DNA of 64,000 bases from Amorphophallus konjac (lineage: Eukaryota; Streptophyta; Magnoliopsida; Alismatales; Araceae): positions 181,518,691 to 181,582,690 of the forward strand of contig CM040128.1 in assembly GCA_022559845.1 (NCBI GenBank). The letters are read 5' to 3'. Shown in pieces: positions 1-10,620 of this stretch (position 1 is its first letter; every line of letters starts with the position of its first letter). A model generated the notes under the pieces. The model saw nothing but the letters and a program-made list of their open reading frames with translations. It did not search any database and was not told the origin of the DNA. Made by a program: the position numbers and the translations under genes.

Positions 1-3000
1 TCCTACTCTCAACCTCCTCCTCGCCGTCCCGAGCTGGTGCTGGTGGAGGAGGCATGGGCCCCCGTGAAGAAGCCGGAACCCGAACGTGTCCCCCTGCCTC
101 GCTCCTCTCTCGGAGGGAAGAGCCCGCCACGAAGGTGGAGCTGGTGAAGGAGTACCCCGCAGCCCGCGCTCGCTCGCGTCCTCGCTGGAGACGCTCCTCA
201 GACACCCGCTGCTGCTCCTGGGAAACGATCAACTGGGTCCTCGAATCCGCCAACTCTCGCTCACGTGCCGCCAGCTGCTCCTGGAACCGGGCACGCTCCG
301 CCTGGTGCTCCTCCCGCTCACGAGCACGCTCCTCGCGCTCCCGGGCACGCTCCCGTCTCTCCAGCTCAAGCGCCACGCGTAGCTCGGCCACGTCCTGAGG
401 AAGCTCCTCCCGACGCCTCAGGGACCTCTCAAGCTCTGAGATCCGCCGATCGCGGATCGCCAACTCGGTACGTACTGCCTGAAGCTGTGTCACCTGCAAA
501 CAGGTAAATAAGTCATCAATTCCACAATTAAATTCAATAATCTAGCAATTCAAGCAATGTATAATTGAACCACTCACCTGTGCGCTCGTCGCGCGGTAGC
601 CCTCATCAACGCAGGTAAGAGCGGCTCGAAGCTCCTCAGTCTGTAAAATGAATTTCATCAGTGCACAATTATATAATCAATATTTGAATGGATTGGTGTT
701 TTGGAATTTACCCGTGAAGCGAGGTCGCGCTCCGCTGCCTCGGCTCGTGCCACCGCTCCCGCTAGCTGCTCTGCCAGTGTAGTCACCTCTGCACTGGGCC
801 CTCTCGAGCTGGAGGCCTCCCCTGGGTCTCTCCTCACTGCTCCCTGCTGGGCACGCTGCATTCATTGAGATCGTCAATGGCTAATCATCAATAATTCAAC
901 AAAAACAAAATACATTTGCATATAGAAATGATTTAAACACTCACCAGGGTCTCTAGGTCTGCCCGTGTGGCGGCCAGCTGGTCCTCCAGGCTGTGTAGGT
1001 GGGCCTGGGCATCTATCGCTGCTATGTCCCGCGCATCCTGCATCCATCGCATGTTAGTCGCATGATAGTAACATAAGCATTTGCATTTAATTTAGAAATA
1101 AGTGCATTCATACATACCCCTAAGACCCTCATCTGGGGTCGGCCGGCGTATACCTCCCAGTAGCGCCGGAGGTACTCGGAGCTGTCAGTCGCCCGAGAGG
1201 TGACTCTGGTCCCGCCACGCTGCCAGTCGGCGTACTGCTCCTCGAATCGTACCCTCCAGTCGGTCGCCTTTGTACGACCGCGCGTCTTCTTCCCGACGCC
1301 CCGCGGCTCGCCTACCTCAATCCACTCCTGGTGGAGGCCCAGCGCCCTCATCACCAACCTAAGCCGTAACGGCTCAATCTCGCTCAAGCAGTGAACCCAA
1401 AGCTCACGCTCAAAGCGAGGTCGGCCCGCTACGACCCAAGGCTGGCCCTCATCGGTCATCCCCTCGTAGGGTCTCCACTGCACCTGCATTCATAAACATA
1501 CATACATATCATCATCATTTCATCATAATCAATTCAAATAAAAAAAATGCATATCATGCATCCATACATACCAGCGAGGGAGGGAAGTCGCGGAACTCTC
1601 TCCGTAGAACCCACAACTCGTAGCCGAGTGGGGCGCCGAAGACGATCGGCACCCAGCGCCGTGCTAGAGGGAAAGCTCCCTCATTCCCAGGCCGTGGGTC
1701 AACGCGCCCCATCGGCATGTAGAGGTGACTCCAAACCTGCATCCATGCATTGCATTAGTTAGGCATTCGCACGTACATAAAAATATACATAAAAGAAAGA
1801 AAAAATGAAAAATGCATACCTGAAGAAAAGGTGAGAAGCCACTAACGGTCGTCTCTCGCCCTGTCCCCGTGGACAGGTCGGCCATCATGTGCGCCAGCAG
1901 TGCCGCTCCCCAGGCATAGCTGCCAACTGCCTCCAGGTCCTCAAGTATCCCTAGGAATCGGCAGTTGATGACGTCGCCCTTTGTCCCGAGCAACAGCCTC
2001 CCCAGTAGCAGTAGCAAGAACCTCCTCAAGTCTAGGTCAGCTCTCTCCCTGTCGGTCGGGTCCTGGCAGTACACTGCCCTAGCCCCGTCTATCAACCTCT
2101 GTGAAAACTACTCTAGGATCTCCCCTGACCTGTGCCTAGCATTCCCTAAACCCATCACTATGGTGAGGTCGGTGCGGAAGATCGTCCTGCACTCGCTAGG
2201 CGTCTCATAAACCATCTCCAGTCCTAGCAATCTCTGGGCATGCTCGGTGTAGTCTGGGTAGGTGATCCCACTCACAGCCTCTCCATCTACCCTCAACCCC
2301 GTAATCCTGGCCACGTCCTCCAGGGTAGGAATCATGTGTCCCCAAGGCATCAGGAATGCCCGGCTGGTCCTATCCTATCTCTCCCGTAGGACCTGAATGA
2401 GTGGTAGGTCTGGCCTAACTGGCTCTATGCTGAGGAAGGCCCCGAACCCCATCGCATCTACCCTCTCTCTCTGGAACTCGGGGAGGCCGTAGTAAGCTGC
2501 CCGGACCATGACCCATGAAATGCGCGTCCTCATCAGCCCCTGCATGCATAAAATAAGAATTGTTGTGATTATTCATGCTTATTTCATTTTGATTGCCCCA
2601 GGTTGCATGTTGATGTTATTGAAGTAACGACCTTCCTTAGGTCATTTTTTGTTGAAGTAGCGCCCTTAAGGAGGGCGTGGTTCTGTTTGAGCTTATAGAT
2701 AACGACCTACCCTAGGTCATTTTTCATCTATGAAACGCCTTTGTGTTGGGCGTGTGTGTTTGTGGTTAATTTCTAAAAAATCCTAAAGGTTTTTCAATTC
2801 ACGCCCTTGAGTAGGGCGTTTTTCTATTTGGGTTCGTTAATTAATCAAATAATTAATGAATGGGCGACCGCTGGTTTGGTCGTCTGTTTTGAATCAACGC
2901 CCTGGTGTGGGGCGTGGTTTCCAGTTTTTCAGAAAATGGAATAAAAATAACAGCATGCGAAAATTAACGGCATAATATGTAAATTAAATTGGGCGACATG

Positions 3001-3560
3001 CTTTAGGGCGTGTTCTCATGGGGTTAATTGTTTTTTTTTTGAAAAATAATATAATTAATGCCCTTGGGTTGGGCGTGTATTTTGAGATCGCGACGCCCCT
3101 GAGGGCGCCTTCTTTCTGGGTTGCAGGGTTTATACCCGAGGGCTATGGAAAATCAGGAAAAATGAAATTAAAAGAAATAAAAATGGGAAAAGGGTTTGAG
3201 GCTTACCTTCTTGTGCTTGGGTTCCTGAGGCTGAGGTCGTAGCTTCCGTGGCCGCCGGAGTTGGCCGGCACGGGGAGGGGGTGCCGCCGCCAGCGGTGGT
3301 TCATCACCACCGTCTCCTTCTCTTTCTCCTTCTTCTTCTCCTTCTTCTTCTGCTTCTCCCTCTTCATTTTCTTCATCTTCACCTTCCTCATCTCCTTCTC
3401 CCACGGCCTCGTCGCCGTGTTCATCCTCGCCGCCGACCGCCCCCGCGGGAACTTCTTCAACCGCCACGATGGCCCCTTCCTCACCGTGGGCGTCGTCGCC
3501 CAGATCAACCACCTCGGGAGCGGCCACCCTTTGCCGTTTGACTGAACCACCTCTGGCCAT
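1..3560 (-). pseudogene. PMD (MAIN-like) coiled-coil gene, TE-borne copy 1, 8 exons, runs off left edge
   Basis: Family: plant mobile domain (PMD), found in the host MAIN/MAIL proteins and in plant transposable elements; biochemical role unsettled. Exons read by eye with GT-AG borders: 3560-3207, 2539-1820, 1736-1572, 1483-1118, 1037-945, 855-712, 640-578, 493-1. Exon 1 starts at ATG 3560 and encodes an acidic Glu/Gly-rich tail ending in KHKK. Exon 2 holds the PMD signature PWGHMIPTLEDVARITGLRV and continues in one frame through a Leu-rich helical part. Exons 5-8 encode a charged coiled coil (LEREREERARERE-like) cut by the window edge. In-frame TAG codons near 2374 and 2106 break exon 2, so the copy is probably dead unless edited. 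Acceptors share a (G)ATGCAG end. Exon order and phases match the copy at 46452-49754, which lies antisense inside element B; here the gene lies on the same strand as the nearby gag. Confidence 0.8.
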
Positions 3561-4110
3561 GGCTAGGGTTAGGGCTAAGGATAGGGAGAGTGAGATAGAA
3601 GAAGAGAAGAGGGGAGGGGGAGCTTCGGTTAGGGTTACAGAGAAGAGAGAATGGAACGGAGGAAGAAGAAGAAAGGGGGAAAGCCCTTTAGCATTCGAAA
3701 AGAAAAGACGCCCTGAGAAGAGGCATTTTTTGTGGGAGTCACGACTGTGAGATGGGCGTGTTTATAAATTAGATGACGTTTCTCGAGGCGTCAATTTTAT
3801 TTGCATGGGGAATGATAACCGTCATCAGACGCATTCAATGGGCGTTGATTGATGTGATCGAAGTAAGTATTATGATTTTTACTCACGCCTGAGCTAGAGG
3901 CGTTACCTGATTGAAACGTGACTTTCCTGAGGGCGTTACTTTTAGAATTTCAACGAATATATTTTGGGAATTTGAATCGATTAAACGCCTTGTTCCAGGT
4001 CGTTATTTAAGTAACGCCTATTGGTGAAGGCGTCAAATGTGTGAGCAGGAATATTGGAAGCGACCTATAGTGAAGGCGTCCTTTTATTGATTCACGTCTT
4101 TGCTTGAGGC
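2637..4110. repeat. Array of mini-palindromes, ACGCC...GGCGT and ACGACC...GGTCGT stems
   Basis: About 17 short inverted repeats occur in intron 1 (2637-3110) and the 5' flank (3770-4110) of PMD copy 1. Examples: GCGCCC 2660-2665 with GGGCGT 2673-2678; ACGCCC 2801-2806 with GGGCGT 2814-2819. Stems are about 6 bp and loops about 5-8 nt with unrelated sequence, so this is neither a tandem repeat nor a microsatellite. The coding part of exon 1 between them lacks the motif. Equivalent positions around PMD copy 2 have the same layout with an ACGG/CCGT stem. Confidence 0.8.
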
Positions 4111-4221
4111 GTTATTCGGAACAGAACGACAGGTTGTTTAAGGATTTGATCTGAAGCACAGCAGTAAGGCTCAATCAGAAAATAATCATTTTTATTACTT
4201 TGAAAAGAGAGATTACAATGC

Positions 4222-4400
4222 TTAATGAGCCACTTTGGGTCTTAGCTTTCTCAAAGCTGTTACATAATTTTTCCACTGATCTTTGTCTTCCTCCAAACTC
4301 TCTACAGGTTGATGAGGTTTGCTAATCTTCCATAGGGCTTGGATTGTGATAGCCTCTTCTCCATCTTCATTGCTGCCTAGGTTTCTTGATTTGCTTGGAG
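4222..4400 (-). CDS. C-terminal tail of an unidentified ORF with downstream poly(A) signal
   Basis: On the minus strand one frame is open from about 4400 to a TAA at 4224-4222. It encodes a charged tail (key stretch WKNYVTALRKLRPKVAH). An AATAAA follows at 4196-4191. The frame differs from that of the adjoining gag, whose similarity to element B ends near 4400, so this looks like a junction to another sequence. I do not recognise the protein; it could be an element-specific ORF or a captured host fragment. Confidence 0.35.
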
Positions 4401-6776
4401 GGAGATGAGAGACGGGATAGAAATGGGAGTGAGGATGACGGAGGTTGGCCTGCTGGACTCTGGTGGAGGGGTAATGGGTGAAGGGTTAAGTGGAGGGGTG
4501 ATGATGGAGGGTATGGAGGGTGATGGCGGAATGACTGGCGGCATGGTGGAGAATGTGGTGGGCGTGATGGGTGGTCGGGAAGGGATAGTGGGTGGAGTGG
4601 TAGTGAAGGTGGTGGGTCGGAGGATGGAGGGAGCAGAAGGCGCGGGGTAGTTAGTATGGTGGAAGGCTAAGAGATGGGCAGGGGTCTCATCATCAAAGGA
4701 CCACTCAGCATTAGGGCCTGGGCGGTGGACTGCGTTCACCTGAGCCTGTGCCAGCGACTGTTGTTGTGGTTGCTACTGAGGAGCGGGCAGATGTACTGGC
4801 ATGGGATTCTGGTGAATCCCGAGGTCTTGCTGCTGCTGTAAGGGTTGTTGTTGTTGTTGGAGGGGTTGTTGTTGGAACTGCTGTTGCTGAGGCACCGCCT
4901 GCTGCGGCCTTGCTTGTCTTCATCTCTCCTTTATATCTTCAATTATCTTATGCATTTGGGCCCAATCAATCCTCTGGCCCTCATGCAGATCATACACCAA
5001 ATCTCTAAACTGAAAGCATCTTTCTATGGTGTGCCCGGGTTGCCGATGGTATATACAATACCTAGACTGATCAGCTGCCGGATTCCAATTCTGACGTTCC
5101 GGAGGCAATTGGATGTCACCAGTGTACATTAGAGCTGAAAATATGTCGGGGAGGGTTTCTGGCAGTGGTGGGTAATTAGCCCTCTTGGGTCCCGATCGAG
5201 CAGGCCCATAACCAGCGGGAGGAGGAACATTGTGGTACTGGGGTGGCAGTTGTGACTGTTGAGGTGGTGGTGGTTGTTGTGGATGCTGAGGAGCTTGGAA
5301 AGTGGGTCAGGGAGCTTGTGGGGCGGCGAACTAGGGGTTGCGTGGTGGTTGCTGGAAACGGGGTGGTGCAGACTGGTTGGGGAATTGAACCGCCTGGACC
5401 TACTCGTTGGCTTGTACTCCCTCGGTAACTAGGCCCTGGGATTTACGGGTGGTCTTGGACTTCTAGGCCTCGAACAATGAATGGATAGGGGAGTCTTTAA
5501 ATTGGGTCTGGATAAACCGGGCCCGACTGTACAGCTGGTGCATGTTAGAAATGTCGTTCATTGCCAAAATATTCCAAAAAGTCGGAGTAGCATTAGAAAT
5601 CAGCAACTTTACTTTTTCTTCCTCCGGGATTTGCCCGGGCACACGCGAGGCCATCTGCCTCCATCTTTCTGCATATACAGCGAGGTCTTCCTCCGGCTTC
5701 ATCTTTTCTGCAACCAGGTTGGTGAAAGAATATTCAGGACCCACCCGATCTTGGAATCTGGTGATGAACTTCTCCTTCACGGTCTTGAAACTGTCGGCCT
5801 CCTCGAGAGGCAAGGTGTAGAACCACACAAGGGTGACCCCTTCCAAGGATCGGCGAAACAAATATGCCATCAGACGGTCGTCATGCTGGAACTGCGCCGA
5901 CTCGTAAAGAAATTCCCTGATATGAATGAACGGGTTGCCATTCCCATCATACTTTCGATACACGGGGACCTCAAACTGAGGAGGCAATCGGATATCCCGG
6001 AAGTTAGGAATAGGGACATCCGCAATGGATTGAGGGCCTACCCGCTTATGGAGGAGGTGGATCTGCTGCTGCATAGCAGCCCATTTATCAAGGAGGTCCC
6101 ATTCCTGGGAAGGAGGAGACTGCGCTGGAAAGATGGAGCCCAGATGAGGAACTGAGGGGTGAACCGGCTGGGAGGGGAGCCCATAGGATGGATAATGGGT
6201 CAAGGAAGGGCCCATATTCGCGTGAGCCAATTGGGTGGCCCCGGGTTGTAAACGAGTGAAATTAGCCGGGGCCTGCGGCGATGGAGAGATTGTAGTGCAT
6301 GGATCAAGATAAGAACCAGAGGGGACCTGGGCCTTCCCCTTATCAAGATACTGATGGGCCGAGGTGGAGGCCTGGCCCGCTTCCATACTGGGGTATCAAA
6401 GAACTTGGGAACGGATGGGAGTGAGATCAATGGGGACAGCGGGGACGGGCGCTGACCCAACAACAGGAGACGTAGTGGTGGTGGCGGCAGTCACGCCATA
6501 GGAAGGAACTTAGGACGGGGCGTCTGCCCCTTGCAGAGCTTGCTGTATAAGGTGGAACTGGGAGGGATCAAGCTGGGCCATCAAATTAAGAACTTGACTG
6601 GCCGAATTTTGTGTGGAGGAACCAGGAAGGGAGGGCTGAGAGCCCTCGATGGCAATGGTCGGGAGAGGAGGGGCAGTCCCCTCTCCTCCCTACACATGGG
6701 CGACCCTAGGCGGGTCTTCAAGAAGTCTACGAGGGAGAGAATCCTCGTGGGAATGGGTAAAGTCGTATGACGACAT
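4401..6776 (-). pseudogene. gag: Element A gag (Ty3, Tat/Ogre-like), broken
   Basis: Start chosen at ATG 6776 because it begins MSSYDF, as in element B gag at 34809. The product would be the structural capsid/nucleocapsid polyprotein. The N-terminus is low-complexity and Pro-rich. The retrotransposon gag core (YLFRRSLEGVTLVWFYTLPL, around 5850-5815) lies in the frame 6386-5463. A variant zinc knuckle CIYHRQPGHTIERC (C-X2-H-X4-H-X4-C) follows near 5065-5024, then a Gln-rich and a Pro-rich tail. Stops and frame changes are scattered: at least two in-frame stops before 6386 and breaks near 5460, 5290 and 4920. Similarity to element B stops near 4400, before the protease; no pol of this copy is visible in the window. 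Confidence 0.85.
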
Positions 6777-8064
6777 GGGGGATGACGGATTAAACAAAGG
6801 ATTAAAGTAAGAAGGGAAATAAGAACTGATCCTAGGAGATGATCCTGAGGGGAAAAAACAACTCCACATGCACCGATGACGATGGGGGAGGAGTCAGCAA
6901 ATAGCCCTAAGCAAAGAGCTAAAACAAACAACCCGAATGAAATGCACACAATGGAGAGGTGAGATGAGAAGAGAATCAACCAATTAATGCAATGAAGATT
7001 CAAATGATGCGCGTAGGATTTTATACGTTCTCCCTTTTGGCCCTTGGTGAATTAATTAAGATTTAAGTTCACTCGACCAAAGGGTTCCTAGCCAAGGTAG
7101 GGAATAGGGCAACTGGCTGACACTAGAGGACTCTCTCTCTCTCTGATGCAAACCCTAGACTGGGGGGTGGTAACAGTACAACCTGCCTGGCGTCTGTGTG
7201 GGAATCCACGGCTCACGGGGGCTTACGGAGGTCCTCAGCAAGGTCCCCTAGTTGGCTCCAAGGACTATGGAGACGAGAGGAAACCCTACCTCGGTAGCAA
7301 TGCAACTACTATGAAAAGAATGTATGCCCCTATGTGCACCGGAGTGCATGCAAAGTCTAGCCTAGCAACTAGCAATCCATAATCAAACAAATATGTAAGA
7401 AGTGAAAACAAGTATGCAACAATGATATAAGAGCAGAGGGAGATCAATAATCAACACCAAATATCATGAAAATCAAATAACATGGTAATCGAAGTGAAGC
7501 ACGGGTGCACTGTAGCACGACAAGGACGGCCTCTGGAAGACCGCTCAGAAAGATAGACGGTCCCGGTTGAACCGTTCAAACCAGGGAGTAACGACAAAGT
7601 AACAGGAAAATCAGAAAATGTTGGAATGAAAGAAGATAGAAATGAGAAGCGTACCCGGATGAGCGGTCTATTGACAGACCGCTTAAATTCTGGAACTGAC
7701 CTGCAGTAACCGTGTGACAGCAACCAAACCAACAGTATGAAGGCAGAGGCGTACCTGTGCCAGCAAGATGGACGGCCAAACACAGGCCGCAAGGATGATG
7801 AACGGGCGATAGGAGACCACTTACCACAGGAGGCTTGCAGAAAAGGTGGCACTGTGCGAGGAGAAGGACGGTGAACCTGCAGCCGCACAAAAGTTGAACG
7901 GCTCTGGGGGAACCGTTCAAGTTCCAGAGGACAGAGAACGCGACCAGCAAAGAACAATCTGAAACCACTTAAAGAAAAAGGGCTAACAAAGCAAAAGAGA
8001 GGGTCAGCAAGCCACTAACACGTTGGGCACTAGGTGTCCCACCGTGATGGCCAAAAAAGGGAGA
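6777..8064 (-). other. Element A 5' leader
   Basis: Noncoding stretch between LTR end and gag. A block at about 7168-7263 is conserved with the leader of element B (34341-34423) and with the 3.16-kb solo LTR (55154-55237). The part nearer the PBS (7500-8000) has several ACGG/CCGT-type mini-palindromes. No convincing ORF. Confidence 0.7.
8036..8053 (-). promoter_or_regulatory. Element A primer-binding site
   Basis: Minus strand TGGCCATCACGGTGGGAC lies 11 nt after the LTR end. Element B has TGGCGATCACGGTGGGAC at the same place. A TGG start fits pairing with a tRNA CCA end; I could not assign the tRNA. Confidence 0.6.
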
Positions 8065-8133
8065 TGTTGACATGTTTTTTTCCACTTACCGGCTTAAGGG
8101 TCTCTCCCGTTCCATCCACTAAAACGATGTGAG

Positions 8134-8136
<3 letters not shown>

Positions 8137-8196
<60 letters not shown>
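8137..8196. repeat. (TA)n(TG)n microsatellite
   Basis: A run of TA dinucleotides to about 8173 is followed by a run of TG to 8196, inside the element A LTR. Element B has only a short ATATATAT at the matching place, so this is a local expansion. Confidence 0.95.
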
Positions 8197-8675
8197 AATG
8201 GTGGGAAGGAACGAAGATACCCAAACCTGTGATCGCCACCAAGATGCCGAACGTGATGGACAAGTCGTACCTTGGAAAAAGAGAGAGGAACTCGCCTTAT
8301 GAGCAGCGTTGAGAGGATGTACGGTCTATGAAGAACCATCTGTTATGATGAGCGGCCACACAACAGACCGCCTAAAGGCACTGCAGAGGACGTGGGATGA
8401 AGATCTACTGGCAGATGAACGGCTCCAATCCAACCGCAGTATGAAGAAGAACGGTCCACATTCCACCTCACATATCCTTGAACGGACCGATTGGAACCGC
8501 GCGAGACCACCACGCCAGAAGTTATAAGAGTCCAACCTCTACCCTTTCCGGCCGGCCAGAAAGGATAGGCCTTGCGTTAGTGTGTTGCTGACCTGCAAAA
8601 TCACGTGTAGGACACAAATAAAAACCCGAATTAGAACTAGAAAGTGTGGTAAATGCTCAAACAAAAGAAAATTAA

Positions 8676-10544
8676 TGTTGTGCCCCTGTGGTTAATTCAG
8701 TCAAACTATGGTCATTTGAGTCATTCGACATCATCTTGTGGTCATTTGAGCTATTGGACATTCATGGTTTTGATAATGGCTAAACACTATAAGTCATTGT
8801 TTTTTTCCACTCTCATATGACTGACATACGTGGTGTTTTGTTCATGACAGATAAGCCAATGAATGGACAAGCATGGCAGTCGCCTGGCAAACCAAACGTG
8901 TGGATAAGCATCTTGCCTCTCTACCATTCAATACAGGTGGTATATGTTATTTTCTGTCAAGCACCATTGGACTAGGTCATTCCAATCAACCAGAATCATC
9001 AAACGTGAAAAGTCTCATACTGCAGCAGCAGCGGTCGACCGCCCCAGGTCGACCAAAAATTCCAGGGACTAAATTTCTACAGCGATTCTCAGTAGCGGTC
9101 GACCGCCAGAAGCTTCCGGTCGACCGCCAGCCCCGAGCCATCAATGTTGACTTTGTTTTCCACTTCGAGAAGAGCCTCTTTCCTTATAATTGTTTAATCC
9201 TAAAGTCACCTAATCACCCACAAAACGTGGATCTAGTCTGGGGGCTGTCTATGGACCATTCAAAGTCTATAAAATACATACAAGAGGGTTAGAAACCCTA
9301 ATGCTTCAAGAGGAATCAAAGAGAGATCAAGAGAGGCTAGAGAAGGAGGTTGGAAGAAGAGGTACTGTAGCCGTAAACAGTACTCCGTGCAGAAGTTCTT
9401 CATCTATTCCAAGGTAATTCAAACATAGATCTGAAGCAAGCAACCTCCAAGGAAGTTAGAATCAATCAAGATTCTCGAAGGTGATCAAAGCTACATCCAT
9501 AAACCTCTTCATCAACTCAAGAGGATCAAAAGAAAGATCAAAGCTACATCCAACACTCTCTCCATCAACTCAAAGTGATTCAAACTCATATCTCAATCCA
9601 GCAACCTCCAAGGAAGAGTAGAAGCAAGCAAGGCTAAGAGGGAAGATCAAAGGAGGCTGCAAGGGTGTGTTCAAGGGAGAGGAGTTCGAGTACTGTAGCT
9701 GTGAACAGTACTCCGGGAAGAAGTTCTTCATCAAATCCTCAAGTGATTCAAGCTACATCAAGAGAAGATCAACCCCAAGCCAAGGGAAGATAAAGCTGCA
9801 ACCATCATCCTCTTCATCATCTCAAGGTGATCCAAAGAAGCCCATTCTCAAGGGAGATCAAATCTACATCCTTCATCTTCTTCATCAACTCAAGGTGATC
9901 CAAGCAAGATCTTTTCACAAGGAAGAAGATACCATTGAAGCATCAGATTCAAGCAACAACAATCTCAGACAAGATCTCTTCTCTTTGAGCATATTTTATA
10001 TCTTGTTTGAGTGTTTTCAAATTTGTTCTCTTTCCATTTCATTCAAACATTTGAAACTGAAAATCGTCTCTACCGGTGGTTAGTAGGCAGGCAATCGAAA
10101 GTTGTCCGATCTGCGGTGTTGACGTCCCTACCGGTGGTTACTAGGAAGGTAATCGGAAGTTCTCCGATCTGCGGTGTTGACGTCCCTACCGGTGGTTAGT
10201 AGGAAGGCAATCGGAGGTCTTTCTGATTTACAGTTCAGTGCGTTGCACTAGTGGAGCCTCACCGGATTTGGTGAGGGGTGGACGTAGGACTAGGGATTCA
10301 GTCTGAACCACCTTAAAATCCTTTGTGTTGTGGTTTGCTTGTGCGATTGCTTTGTGTTAGATGCATGCTTAGGTTTAATTTCTACATTGCTTGTTCATCT
10401 TGCTAAGCAAATCATTGTGTCCTTCGTTAAGCCTGTTATATTCCGCTGCAATTCTCCTTTACTAGCTATAAAGAGGCTTGATTTTGAAAAGAGGGGCAGA
10501 TCTATTCACCCCTCCCCTCTAGATCCACCATCCACTACTCAACA
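8676..10544 (+). repeat. Sirevirus 5' LTR
   Basis: 1869 bp. Contains CGGTCGACCG-type palindromes (9032-9126), TATAAAATA at 9268-9276, a stem GTACTGT...ACAGTAC at 9362-9383 and again at 9689-9712, and three 58-bp tandem units from 10071. It differs from the 3' LTR by scattered substitutions only. Small frames in it are conserved only because the LTR is; I do not call them genes. Confidence 0.93.
10071..10244 (+). repeat. 58-bp tandem repeat, three units, in Sirevirus LTR
   Basis: Units start with TACCGGTGGTTA at 10071, 10129 and 10187. The same array is in the 3' LTR at 17496, 17554 and 17612. The minus-strand solo LTR on the right has about two diverged units near 61690-61790. Confidence 0.9.
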
Positions 10545-10546
10545 AG

Positions 10547-10558
10547 TGGTATCAGAGC
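10547..10558 (+). promoter_or_regulatory. Sirevirus primer-binding site (initiator tRNA-Met)
   Basis: TGGTATCAGAGC, the classical plant copia PBS complementary to the initiator tRNA-Met 3' end, begins 2 nt after the LTR ends. Confidence 0.95.
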
Positions 10559-10620
10559 CTGGCTCTGTCATTCCCAGATCCTACGATCTGCAGGGAAAGA
10601 TCCCGGTGTATTTTATTTAG

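Noticed and set aside
3248..3545. Plus-strand Leu/Phe-rich ORFs looking like membrane proteins
   Set aside because: They are the reverse of the Glu-rich exon 1 of PMD copy 1; CTT/TTC-rich antisense of GAA runs gives Leu/Phe.
2637..4110. CRISPR-like array of short repeats with variable spacers
   Set aside because: Repeats are inverted pairs of about 6 bp at irregular distances in plant DNA, not direct repeats of 25-40 bp with regular spacers.
5481..6155. 224-codon plus-strand ORF
   Set aside because: Mirror frame of the minus-strand gag, which has a recognisable capsid core.
7146..7382. Short ORF in element A leader conserved in element B
   Set aside because: The conservation is at nucleotide level and frames are not kept between copies, so it is treated as a noncoding leader block.
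10547..10558. tRNA-Met gene fragment
   Set aside because: Only the short PBS complementary to the tRNA 3' end is present, directly after an LTR.
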